Shown here piece by piece: positions 13,430 to 24,965 of a DNA stretch of 64,000 bases (position 1 is its first letter; each line of letters opens with the position of its first letter). A model generated the notes under the pieces. It was not told the DNA's origin. It saw only the letters and a list, made by a program, of their open reading frames with translations, and made no database searches. Both the position numbers and the translations under genes were made by a program. The DNA is from Anaeramoeba flamelloides (taxonomy: Eukaryota > Metamonada > Anaeramoebidae), in NCBI GenBank assembly GCA_027625915.1, contig JANTQA010000045.1:1116001-1180000 (forward strand). Direction: 5' to 3'.

Positions 13430-14240
13430 GTTCGGTTTTTTTTAATGTTTGGAAAAAACAGAAAATTAAAGAAATTTTGGGTTTATTTCAAAAAGTAAAA
13501 AAAATAACTACCCGCCGTTAGCTTATCCATGATTTACAAGAATTGGATAACAAAAATTGATTTTTTTCGTTCTTTTGAATTCTGGAAAACACTGATGTTA
13601 GGTTTTACAGGATTTTTATGTTTATTTATAAACTCTCTAGATTTTACAAAACAGAAAACTCTAAAATAACCTAGAAAACTTCACAGATAAAACAGAAAAT
13701 TTCAAGAAAAGATAGGTACTTGACCGACACTCTAGTTAAGTTTTAATAGAATTTAAAAGAATCGAGTAAAATAAAAGAGATTTTAATCTATTCTTTTGTA
13801 TTCTGGAAAATCGTCTTTTTCTTTTTTTTAATTTGAAAAATAAAAACAAAATTTTTGAAATTTTCTTTTAATTTCTATAATTAAAAAAAAACGTCTTTAT
13901 GTTTTCATAAGTTTTCTATTTATTTAGAAAATCGATAGATTTTACAAATAAAATAGAAAACCTCAAGAAAACCTAGGCACTCTACGACACTCTACGGACA
14001 CTTCTATTAGATTTTTTTGAAAATTTTGAAATAAACAAAAAATTCAATAAATTTCGGTTTATTTCAAAAAATAAAAAAACTCAGATACTTTTTGTTAGGT
14101 TTCTTTTTTTAATTTTTGAAAATAGAGTAAATTCTATAATTTATCCACGTTATTTTGAATTCTGAAAAATTTTGGCACTTTAAGGTACTTCTTTCAATAT
14201 TTATCGTATGTTATTTTTTATCCTATTAAAGTTTTATTAG
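13430..14240. repeat. Tandem-like imperfect repeats
   Basis: Blocks recur about 300 bases apart: TTTATTTCAAAAAGTAAAA near 13480 and again near 14045; TAGATTTTACAAA near 13635 and 13930; GACACTCTA near 13725 and 13985. Similar wording (CTAACGACAGTGG) appears inside the 27.5-27.9 kb insertion. No coding potential. Confidence 0.4.
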
Positions 14241-15769
14241 ACAATAAAATTTTTTTAAAAAATATTAGTTATTATCTATTCAGAAACAGAACAAAAAACC
14301 GAATTTAACAAACATTCATTCTCAAGCCCATTTAAAACTTTTTTACCGAATCAGACCGTTTTTTCTAGACTAGCAACTTTTCAAAATACTACTGATACTA
14401 TTAACAGTGATAAAATCAACACACTAAAGATTTACAAGTACTGGAATGTTGATTAAATGGTGAATAAAATCGATTAACAATTATGAAATAATAATTGAAG
14501 AAATATTTTTTTCCAACTTGGAATTTTCTATTTTATTTTTTCATAATCATTTCGAGAGAGAGAGAGAAAAAAATATAATCCAGAAAGTACTACCAGGTAC
14601 CCCCATAATACCTACCTTTACCACAATTCAAAATAATTTAGCTAATATTAGATTTAAATCATTGTTTTAAATTACGGAAAAGCTAACAACATTTTTTTTT
14701 TTTAAATTAAGAAATCAAAAAAAAATTTTAGTAAATTTTGTTTAATTATAAAGTTTAAAAAAAAAAAAAAAAAATCTAAAAGGGTATTCTTTGAGTTTTT
14801 AGTTTTATCTGTAAAATCTATTGATTTTAAAAATAAATCTAAAACCTAATGAAAAAAAAAAAAAAGAAGCATAATGGTACCTTTAAAGAATTAAAAAGAA
14901 TAGAGATGAATCAAAGAGTTTACTCAAGCCTTTCACATTCTAGAGAAGTTAATTGTTTTTTTTTTTTTTTTTTTTTTTACTTAATTTGAAAGAATAACAT
15001 AAAATCCAAGATTATACTTAATTTTTCCAAATTAAAAAAATAATCCAACAAATTTAAGAGTGAAATAATTACCCCCTTTTAAAATAAAAACAATAATCAA
15101 ATAAATGGTATGTCAGTTTTTTATGAAAATATACGCGATTGGTAAAATTACCCTATTTGAATATTAACTACCCCCTAATGAATATCATTCTATTGCTTTC
15201 ATATTTATACTGTAAAAGTTAATTATTCAAAATAATATAAAAATATAATTTTTATTTGATATCTTTGTAAAAAAAAAAAAAAAAATTCATTGTGATTTAC
15301 AATTGAAATAAGACAATATTCATCTTGTATTTATTTTTCAAGAATTCAAAATTTTGCCTCCTTGTTTATGGTTGTTAATGCATATATAATATACGAGTAT
15401 ATACATTAAATGTACAAACCAACTAAAAATATATGCAATTTATCAATCTATTACTTGAAAGTACTTTGTAACAAAAAGTGAGTTTCAGATTAAAAATAAA
15501 AATTTTATATTCAAAAATAAATTATGTAACAGATACCAGCCTTAAGATTTTTTTTTAAAAAAAATTAGTTATATTCTTAATATATTAAAAAAATATTAGT
15601 GAAATTATATGTTTTATCTCATTTGAACATTAAAAATAAAAGAATGTTTGTTTTTTTTTTAAAGTATTTGCAATTTTGCCTGATCAGATTCCTCATTAAA
15701 AGTCAGAACCAATTTCCACAAACCAACTATTATTTTTGAGGAATAGATAAATTCAAAGTTGTTTTTCAG

Positions 15770-15910
15770 GAACTAAATTTACACTTTTTGGGAAGAAAAA
15801 AGGATGAATTTTGGAATAAACAACCTGCTATGAAGGGATATACTTTAAAAAAATTTCAATTTCGAAATATTCATATTTTTTTAATTCTTCTTGATAAAAA
15901 GAGATTCTAA
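15770..15910 (+). other. Orphan open frame after a good splice acceptor
   Basis: A pyrimidine-rich tract ending GTTTTTCAG is followed by a 46-codon frame (ELNLHFLGRKKDEFWNKQ...) closed by TAA. The residue mix looks coding rather than homopolymer-derived. It could be a terminal exon of an unseen gene or a relic. No upstream exon was identified. Confidence 0.2.
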
Positions 15911-16600
15911 GGAAAATTTCAAATTGTTTTCAGCCAAATATAATCACAGTGGTTTTTTTATTCATTGTCCTTTAATCATGTAGAATTGACTTTATCAAAA
16001 TAATTTTTAAACTTTTTTATGAAGAAATGGAGCAAAGTAGAAAATAAAAACCAATAATTCGAATGCGTTTAAAGCTACCAAGACTACACATTGTACCTGA
16101 TTTTTAAAAAGAGTCTAAAAAGTTATTCGAAATTTTGTGTCTGAAATTTGGTTGTGATATTACCATTTTGAAAAGAAAATAAAATTGTCCATTTAAGGTA
16201 AAGGTCGACTATTTTTTTCTCTCAGTGTCTGTAGAATTCCAAAAAAAAGAAAAAAATATTTATTTGTGAGATCTTATTTTTTAATTCTAAGACATAGTCA
16301 CAATTAAAGAAAATCTCAAATAATGATATTTTAATCACACAAAACCAACACCAGGGAAAATACTATATAATTTAAAATACTCAAACAATTATTATCTTGC
16401 TTTTTTTTGTAAAGACAATCAAAGTCGGAATTTTTTTGAGAATTAAAAAGTGAAAGAAAATTCTTTTTTATTTTGGATTATACAACATAGGGGTTGTTTT
16501 ATCACTACTACACAGTATTGGAAATGTCCAAAGTGAAAAAGTGGAGAAAATCATTTTTTATTTATCAATCTTTTTAATCTCAACTTATCAGTCTCGCAAA

Positions 16601-17509
16601 ATGGGAAATGAACTTCCAACTTCTGTTCCATACAAACCAATCAAAAGGTATTTAAAAATTGTCAACAAACACACGTCACCAATAGTTGTTTTGGATTCTA
16701 ATTGTTGTTGGGTTGATGCCAATCACAATTTTTTAAAGCTTGTTGCAATTCCGAAGAAAAAAAAACTTTTTCAGCTTGGGATCGAACATTTACTACCAAA
16801 ATTCCAAAGCCATTTGAAAAATGTCCCAACAATTGAACACTTTTTAATATGGTTTCGTGAAACTAAAAAGTATTTTCCTTCTTATTACACACCTAACTTT
16901 TAAATGATTGTTTTTAACTTTAATTTTAAATCATCCAAAATGAAACCATATCTTTTCTTTTTTGGCGAATATTTTTTTTTTTTCTTTTTTGCTCATGGCT
17001 TTTGCCTTTGTTCTTAAATTCTCTGTCTTTGTTATGTTTGTTTTTTTTTTTTTCTCTTTTATTCAAAAGAAATGGATCAAGATCAAACACAACCAATTTA
17101 GAATACCAAACACCTTCGCAAAAAAAAGGATGGGTTAATTGCAAATTAAAATGTAACTTTTCATTTCTCTTAATTTGCAAAATTTTTCAACTTTTCTCCC
17201 TTTTTTTTTCATCATCCTCTTTGTTGTATCTCTCTTTTTGATTTCTTTTGTCTAAATTTGAGAACTAATTTTCTTCACTAGGGAATTTAATTCTTTTTCA
17301 CCTTTGGGTACACCTTCCACAAGAAAAGAATTTTTACAAATTTTTTTTCAATGATCAGTTTTGTGAAACAATACACGATTTTCATTTGTTGCTTAAGTTT
17401 CCTTTCAGAAAGGAAATTGAAGTCAAAAGAATTCCAAAATATAACTTTAAATTCTTTAGCCATCCTTTTAATTTAATAATAAATGGAACAAAATTTTCAT
17501 TCTACTTTC

Positions 17510-17540
<31 letters not shown>

Positions 17541-17701
17541 GGAATTTAAATAAAATTAGAGAAATAATCAATGTCCTCGGCTCATATGGTGAAATTCGTC
17601 GTATTCATAAAATTGAAAAAATGATAGAAATTAAATTATATTTCGATCCACTAAAGCTTGTTTTGGGAAGTCGAATGAAAATTTTGGTTCTTTTTATTTA
17701 A
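16601..17701 (+). pseudogene. PAS-like domain gene, probably decayed
   Basis: An ATG at 16601 opens a 100-residue frame to TAA at 16903 that starts MGNELPTSVPYKPIKRYL (an N-myristoylation-type MGN start). It continues SPIVVLDSNCCWVDANHNFL and KLFQLGIEHLLPKF, the strand-helix-strand order of a PAS fold. The frame then ends early. Further coding-like pieces follow in other frames: DQDQTQP near 17090, an open stretch FCETIHDFHLLLKFPFRKEI near 17362, and SYGEIRRIHKIEKMIEIKLY at 17588-17650, reminiscent of an RRM strand pair. The broken series suggests a pseudogene or two adjacent relics. A frame extends upstream to 16541 but contains a CAG acceptor just before the chosen ATG. I place this domain family by memory as common in Anaeramoeba; that link is weak. 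Confidence 0.5.
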
Positions 17702-17831
17702 CAATTAACAGTATTGACAACACAAACTAAAAATTTGCAGAAACCAAACTTCAACAAACAATTATAAGAAGGATGATTTTCTTTGAAAAAATGTCTCACT
17801 TCAAAATAAAGAATACAATTTTACAATGGTA

Positions 17832-18308
17832 CAACTAACGCGTACTTTTAACTTTAACCCATAACTAAAATTTAACTCATGTAAAAAATATTATCTTACT
17901 GTAGAAAGAAAACAAACATATTAATATAGGATGACAACATCTTGTAAAACTGAAATAGGGTTCTTTAAAATAAATTTTAAAAAAAGAGTTATGGAGATCT
18001 TTGAGATTAAAATGTAATTTTTTTTCAAAAAAGTGATGATTTTTCAATTTTTAGAATTTATTTCGAAAAAAATCTTATTTGAGAGCTCAAAATTTTGCAA
18101 ATATTATCAGAAATTTTTGAACCAAACTCATTTGTATAATTGAACCATTTCGATTAATCAAAGATCTAACCTCTAAAGTCAATTTAAATCTGAACCAAGA
18201 ATATATGTGAGTCTTCCTATCTTCAAATACCGATTCTGAAAAAAAAAAAAAATGAGTAAAATTTTTGTAATGGGTTAAAGGTTGTCAACATGGTTTATTG
18301 ACATCCTA
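17832..18308. mobile_element. TA-flanked MITE, family A, copy 1
   Basis: Terminal inverted repeats are imperfect here, but the inner block (TTTAACCCATAAC at left, TAATGGGTTAAAGG at right) and internal text match copies at 44133-44624 and 50426-50905. Family consensus ends are CAGTGGTGTAAATAA; TA is at both borders. Non-autonomous, 477 bp, Tc1/mariner-like. Confidence 0.65.
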
Positions 18309-18722
18309 TAATGAAACAGATACAACAAACGATTTGTCAAAAATGATATGGGGTCTCCTTAAATAAGGATGAACAATTTCGAAGAAATCTATAGAAAAAT
18401 TTTTTTTTTTCATTCACACTTTTTTGGTATTACTTTTTTAAAACAAAAGTAAAAATTTAATCTTTGTTTAAAAGACAACACCAACTGCCCCTTTACTGAA
18501 CGGTTCTGTTGTTAAACATAATCTCCTTGAAAGCAAGCACAAAAAAAAAATTTTCCCAAAATCGCGTATTTTTTTATTTTTGTGGATTTAAAGTGAAACA
18601 TTTATTTTAATTGGCAATTTTATTGAAAATCACAGAAATTACACAAACCAGGAGACGAAAAGAAAGATCAGTTTATTGTGTTCATTGAAAACTAAATAGA
18701 TCAAAATTTTTATTTGTCTTTA

Positions 18723-18897
18723 CTAGTATTTAAAAAAAAGAATGGGAAAAATTTTCACTTCATTTTCAATTTCCATTTTCAACAAAGAACAAAACCACAA
18801 ATTACAATCTGTTTCTTTGAAAACTCTATTTGTCAAAGAAAAATCTTAAAAAAGGAATGGAACTGTAAATTTTTTCCCAGCTACAGTTAAATACTAA
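18723..18897. mobile_element. TA-flanked MITE, family B, copy 1
   Basis: Ends resemble CTAGTATTTAA and its complement, with inner GGGAAAAATTTTCACTTC and TTTTTTCCCAG. The same layout is clearer at 43222-43382 and 36503-36737. The right target duplication is eroded. Confidence 0.5.
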
Positions 18898-19486
18898 AAA
18901 AGTTCCAAAAATTTTTATTTCCTTGTTCCATTTTAAAAAAATTAGAATTCTACTTTTAAAAACAGTTCTTGACAATCAATATTTTGTAGCTCGAATAATT
19001 TTACAAAGTTTCTTTACATTTAAGCCACAATAAAATAATTTCTTCAAAGCTAACCAAAACAAATTCCAAATTGAAAAATGAAGTAAAAATTATTCAAACA
19101 ATTATTTGAATTTATCAGTATAATTCAAATAGAGCTATTTTATAAAAGTGAGTAATAAAAGTTTTAAAATGTGATACCCAAACTGCTTAAAAGAGTAAGT
19201 CAAACAGTTTAAGCCATACTTTTCAAAACTTTTATTCCTCACTTTTTTAAAATAGGTGTACCAATATATGATTTTTTTGTTTGTTTTTTTTTGATTTTGG
19301 ATAGATTGCTGATAATTATTTAATTTTTGTTTTGTTTTTTCAAGCTAAATATGTTTTCAAAAAGTATGACCAAAAAAGTTTCTAAAAAAGCCCTGGATAT
19401 AGATCTATTTAAGTTTGCCAACTGTTTGTGAGTTATTTTTTAAAAATTTTTTCTCACACATTTTAAAAACACTTAAGAACTATTTA

Positions 19487-19891
19487 AAATAAAGCCACCC
19501 TGGGGGTCTTACGAATTTAAAACATCAGTGAATTAGACTCTATATTTCTTGAGATCCAGAAGAACTATAAAATTTCAAAAATTTAGGAATAGATAATTTG
19601 CCAAGATCAGACAGTTAATTGGAAGATCCTAGTAAAAACCCACAACCCAACCATGTTTCATTTAATTGAAGTCTTGTCTAGTTTCCAAGAAAAACCTCTG
19701 AAAAAAATGAACTTAGAACAAAAATGGTTGGGTTGTAGGTTTTTACTAGGATCTTCCAATTAACTGTCTGATCTGGCACAAATAACTTTTTCTAAATTTT
19801 TGAAATTTTATAGTTCTTCGGGATCGAAAGCGATAAAAAGTCCAATTCACCAATGTTTTAAATTCGTAAGACCCCCACGGTGGCTTTATTT
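19487..19891. mobile_element. Near-perfect hairpin MITE
   Basis: Two arms of about 170 bases are inverted complements: AAATAAAGCCACCCTGGGGG at left pairs with CCCCCACGGTGGCTTTATTT at right, and AGACAGTTAATTGGAAGATC with GATCTTCCAATTAACTGTCT near the centre. The loop is about 60-90 bases. TA flanks both ends. No open frame. Only copy in the window. Confidence 0.75.
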
Positions 19892-20862
19892 TAGTTAATC
19901 CTTAAACACAGAAGAAGAAAAAATAAAAAAAAAAAACTAAATCCTATGAATTGAAAAAAACTAATAAAGTTTGGTTAAAAAAAGGGAAAAACAAAAAAGA
20001 GTTTACAATCTAATAGTTTTCAAAAAGTATTACAAAAAATTTTTTTAATTTATTCCTGAAAATGGATAGATTGATGATTACTGTTAATTGCAAAATCAAA
20101 GGAAAATAATTTTCCTTCATACTTTCCGAAATAAAACAAAATAACAAGAATTCAAAAAATCACCAACATACCAAATTCAAAAAGGACAAAAGGAGTATAC
20201 AAGTGATTTAATGTTTTACAAAGTTTAACTTGACACGATCTTTTAAACAACAACTTTGAGAAATTACAAAATTTTCTTTAATTTATTTTTCAACAAATAT
20301 TAAACGAAAAAATAGACAATTACATCCAAAATAAAGCATCAATTACAGCAACAGTTTTTGTAATACAATTTTATACTGGGGATTTTTCTTTGAATAATCC
20401 ATTATTCAAAATTTTTTTCGAGAATATGACTATTTTTGAGATCATGAAAAATACATAGATATTTCCACAAGAGTGTGACATTTTTTTTTATATTTCAAAA
20501 TAATATATCTTTCGAAAGTATTCCTATTAGTAAATGGGTAATATCAAATTAAGAAGTATTTCAATAATATTAGAATCAGTGCCTATTAGTATACTGTAAT
20601 TTTCCAAGAATTTATGAAAAATTTTATTTCTAATTTCAAAATATTTTACTGATTGTTAGTTGGAAAAAACCCCCAACAGATCTATACAAAATTAATTTCA
20701 AAATTGATATTTCAAGACCCCAAATATTTTGCTAATCATGAGTAAAAAAAAACTCAAAGATCTTTTACAAAAACAATTAGAAAGAATATTTTAAGAAATT
20801 TAAATTAAACTTGCTTATTAAACTTTTGAGATAAAATTTTAATTCGAATAATTTGATTTTAA

Positions 20863-21413
20863 GGTTTACAATCCCTGAAATTTGAAAAAAGATTATCTTG
20901 TGTCGGGTGTAGTGACTTGTTAATTTGGTTCTTAGCTGATCGATCTTGGACTTGGTATGGGTTTTAATAGTGGTTCAAAATGGTAATTTTTGTCAATTTA
21001 TTTTGTTTTCCTAAATTCGAATTGAAGAGTGTAAGATTAATAGATTGGTAAATGTTTAAAAATAAATTTAGATTTTTGGGTTTTTAGAAGAAAACTTTGA
21101 TTCACTTTTTGGATCAATTAACTAAATAAAAAAAAAATATTTTTTAAAAGCTCCAAATAAAACCAAAACTAATGAAAAATTTCAATCAACAACACACAAA
21201 CCAAAATTTATTCGTTAACACCTACCAATCTATTAATCTTACACTCTTCAATTCGAATTTCGAAAAAAAAAAAAATAAATTGTCCACAATTGCCATTTTG
21301 AATCACCATTAAAACCCATACCAAGCACAAGATCGATCAGCTAAGAACCAAATTAACAAGTCACTACACCCTACACAAGATAATCTTTTTTCAGATTTCA
21401 GGGATTGGAAACC
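20863..21413. mobile_element. TTAA-flanked MITE (piggyBac-like), copy 1
   Basis: Long inverted arms of about 230 bases start GGTTTACAATCCCTGAAA and end TTTCAGGGATTGGAAACC. The left flank is TTAA, the right TTTA (one change). The subterminal block TTCTTAGCTGATCGATC is present in both arms. Same family at 49137-50175 (intact borders), 45150-46119, and fragments at 54300-54425 and 55230-55345. Confidence 0.75.
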
Positions 21414-21548
21414 TTTAGAGTATTTAAAAAGAGTTTGAAAAAATTAAACACTTTTTTTCTATAAAACGAGGTACAAGTAAATTCAATAAAAAAAAATGGA
21501 TAATATGATTAGTATCCAAATGACTTTTTCAACAATAAAATATTCTTA

Positions 21549-21890
21549 CAACCAATTTATTCAACTTGTTCAAATTTCTTATATTACAAATTATAACTTG
21601 AAAGAACATAAATGCTTAAAGCAAATAATTTCTTTCATTTGATAACAGAAAACTTTAAAAAAATTCCACCAATCGCACTTTTAAATGGTTTTGTGAAGTC
21701 TCTAATTGAAATAATTACAGAAACAGATCTAATGAAGAAAATTTTGTAAGCAATCTTTTGGAAGTAATTAAATGCTTGAATCAATTTTTGTTGTGGTATG
21801 GTGCAAAAAATTATTTGCTTTAAGCATTTATGTTCTTTCAAGTTATACTTTGTAATATAAGAAATTTGAACAAGTTGAATAAATTAGCTG
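21549..21890. mobile_element. TA-flanked hairpin MITE, family C
   Basis: Arms of about 85 bases: AATTTATTCAACTTGTTCAA at left and its complement at right, with TA at both borders and ends CAACC / AGCTG. Centre contains no real gene; the minus-strand frame inside reads through the arm. Confidence 0.7.
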
Positions 21891-21974
21891 TATAATTTTT
21901 CCCTTCTCTGTTAAAATTTATCAAGATTAAACCTCTTTGGAAAATAAATTTGAACAGACTAAACAAGATAAGAA

Positions 21975-22325
21975 AAAGATTTTTTCGATCAAAAAGAAAA
22001 AAAATAACCACCAATTTTCACAACCTTAAAAAATATCATATAAAATTGTGATCAGAAGCTTTTTATTCTTTTATAAAGTCAATGTCTTCATCTTACAAAC
22101 AAATTGAATTATTATAGAGAACCAATTTAGGATAAATAACACGCTTTCGGATATTGAAATGGTATTTATCTTGTGATTAAGTTTAATAAGGATCTTTTAA
22201 AAATAAATTTTCCCTAGTTTTTATGAAATAGCTTTTTCATACCTCAAAAAAAAGAATATCTAAATCGCTTTAATTGATTCAATAGATAATGAAACAATGA
22301 AAAAAAAAAAAAAAACGGGTTAGAA
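21975..22325. repeat. Dispersed repeat (copy of the 540/31070/54975 family)
   Basis: It starts at TTCGATCAAAAAGAAAA, runs through AAAATATCATATAAAATTG and AACAAATTGAATTATTAT, and ends near a poly-A block. Aligns with the three other copies in the same orientation. Class unknown; no inverted ends seen. Confidence 0.5.
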
Positions 22326-22512
22326 TTAATTTCTAGATTCTTTCCATTTGTAGATTTAGGTGATTACTTTTCATTTTCAGAATTCTGTGAATCTTTGCAA
22401 TTAAAAGAAGAATTTTCACCCCTTTTTCCACAAAAATTATACCATTATTATTTCTTTAAAAAAATAATTCTTAATGGATCTATTATTCCCATAAATTTCA
22501 AGAATACTTTCT
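22325..22512 (+). other. Orphan open frame, possible terminal exon
   Basis: A frame reading DLGDYFSFSEFCESLQL, EEFSPLFPQKLYHYY and ILNGSIIPINF ends in TAG. A plausible acceptor (CCATTTGTAG) sits at 22351. Composition is protein-like and does not match the repeats around it. No family recognised and no partner exon found. Confidence 0.25.
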
Positions 22513-23009
22513 AGATATGTTATAATACACTACCAAAATAAAAACAAAAAAAAATAATACTGGAGAAAAAATACATAAACAAAAATCCAATTTAAAAATG
22601 TATTTCTTTTAGAGAATCAGTACATGTTTTTTTTTTTTATTTTTAAAAAAACAAAAACTTACAAGTAAGCCGTTAAATACCCCCCTTAATAGGCACTATA
22701 ATTTGAGGGAAATTTCAATAATTGAGAACAAATCTTCTTTTCTTTTTCTTTTTTTTTTTTTTTTTTTGGGAGGGGATGAAACTTGTGGTTAATATTTTTG
22801 TGGTCATTATAAGAACAAATATAATTCCACACTAAATAGAAATGTTAATGTGTGTGTACGTGTGTTTAATTAAAGAATATTTCATTTTTTGTTGATCATT
22901 AAATTATATTACTCTGATAATAAAAAGAGGACAAAATTATTTCATAACGATTTTTTCATATTAAATACTTTTCTCAAAATAAAATCAATCATGATTTTTT
23001 CATTTTGTT

Positions 23010-23660
23010 ATTCCAAGATTTCCAATCAACACAAAAAACTTTAGAGACATTAAACAAATTTTGTGACTAAAATTATTAAAAATCTAACACCTTTCTTACA
23101 AAACGATCAATTATGCTATCTAAACCCCAATTAAAATTTTTTAACAAACCAAAATTCAATTTTTGAAAAAAAAAAATCTTATTTAATCAATTCATGAAGA
23201 AATACCAAATTAGAACCATTTCGCTATTTGAAATGTTAACAATTGTTTATAAATTACAACACTCGAAAAACAAAAAAATAAATAATTATTAATACTAATA
23301 AATTATCAGTGTGTTAAAAATTTTGGTGATCAGGAAAAAGGAAAAAATGCATTGGTAAATTTGTTTAAATTCTCTTAACAATTATTAATCGATGAAATGG
23401 TTAGATACCATTGACTAATTTTCTTTGAGTTCTTTTGTTTTGAAGACCCCAACTTTTGCTTGATATCAATCTGTTCGAAAAAATTATTTATCGAACGAAA
23501 CAGGCTACTTAATTGTAAAAAATGAAATGAAAACAAAAAACTAAATGATGAAAAAATGATTTTCATATTTTATATAAATCAAAATTATTTCCTTCAATTT
23601 GAATAAAATTGTATTATTATGATTCTTTTAACTTTTTTAACTGTGTGGAAAATTTTGAAT
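23010..23660 (+). repeat. Dispersed 0.5-0.65-kb repeat, copy 1
   Basis: Recognised by AAGAAATACCAAATTAGAACCATT, a following AAATGTTAACAATT, a GATCGATC-like site with TAGATACCAT, and a terminal ATGAAAACAAAAAACTAAA block. Other copies: 26340-26860, 36100-36490, 29200-29600 (partial), and 61260-61760 on the other strand. No end structure or coding capacity is evident. Confidence 0.55.
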
Positions 23661-23984
23661 TTTTATTATTTGAAATTGAAAAAAATTTTTCACATAAAAC
23701 AAACGAATTTCGAGGAATAGATCAACACTTTAAATATCAGAAAAACAAATGAATTTTTATATTTTCATTTAAATCCAAAATAAAAATTTCAATATAAATG
23801 TTGAAAAATTTAACAATTTAAAAACAATTTTTTTGTGCTATTCGTTTCAAATTTTTGTATCCTGTAAAATTTCATACAAAAAAACTTTACTGAAAACGAA
23901 TTATTCACTGGGTATGATTTACAATTATATTTTATTAAGATTGTTTTTGAAAGAATTTTCTTAATACTCTTTATACTTACCTTT

Positions 23985-24355
23985 AGTATTTAAAACTAAA
24001 CTTTATTTCAAAAATTGTGATCCACCCAAAATAATAAATTGAAAAAAAAAAATTATCCTTTAGTATTTAATATCCACCGAATTATTAAATCTAATTAATA
24101 ATTCACTTTTTAAGTTATTATATACATACAAAAGCATGATTTTTTAAAAATTATAAAAAATAATATAAAAACCATATAAAAACAATGAGAATCACATTTT
24201 TTGAAATGAACATTAATATTTTTTTTTACTAAAATTTCAATAAAAAAATGTTAAACAACAAGATTTGCTGATAAAACTAGGCATTCTAAAAGACACTACA
24301 CAGTCTTAATCATCTTAATGTTTATTTATATTTTCTAAGATCTTTTTTTGTTTCT
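23985..24355 (+). repeat. Dispersed repeat, copy 1 of 3
   Basis: Begins TTTCAAAAATTGTGA and finishes with ACACAGTCTTAAT...GATCTTTTTTTGTTTC followed by an A-rich tract. Same unit at 36958-37345 and, split by a MITE, at 50906-51820. The K-rich frame that follows at 24358 is the A-rich tail, not a gene. Confidence 0.5.
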
Positions 24356-24965
24356 TTTTGATTTTTTGCAAACAGAAAAAAAAAAAGAATTCAAAAAAAA
24401 AACGTAAAAAGAAAAACAAAAAGAAAAATAAAAATGAAAAAAAGAATAAATTAAAAAAAATGATTTCTGATCCAAAAAGTGAAAATTTATTTGATAAATT
24501 AGAAAAAATGATTCTGATCCAAAAATTTGAAAATATTTTTTGTTAAGAATTTGAAATAAAAACCAAACAAAATCACCACCATTAACATTCTAAAACGAGT
24601 AAACATTTTTGAATAATAGTTTAGTTAAAATTGAATACCAATGCATTTTATTGAAACTTTTCTTTAATAAAAAATAACTTTTTTTTTTTTTTTTTGATTT
24701 TGAAATCTGACAAAGTATAATTTTTGGTTTGTTGTGAAACAGATCTTAATATATTTGATTACCATTAAACACTAATAATATTATATATACAAAAAAAATG
24801 TAAAGTCTATCGAAAGGAATTTTTTTTACTCCAATAATAAATAAGTAACATTAAACTTTCATCAAATTAATTTTGTAAATATTATCTTTAAAAATATTGA
24901 TACTATTATTATTTTATTAGTTTTTGAAATTGGGGGAATAACTTTTTCACAAATTTTAGTTTCAG

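Larger units (their letters stand above)
10746..16540. other. Long gene-free region with AT repeats
   Basis: No complete gene was found in 5.8 kb. Notable contents: a perfect palindromic (AT)n block at 11958-11983, short C-runs near 12374-12384, related imperfect repeats at 13430-14240, a GAGAGA run near 14555, and a 46-residue orphan frame at 15770-15910. Most of the rest is A- or T-homopolymer-rich DNA. Confidence 0.5.

Noticed and set aside
24358-24546. Lys-rich 62-codon frame
   Set aside because: It is the A-rich tail of a dispersed repeat; the same tail occurs at 37345 and 51810.
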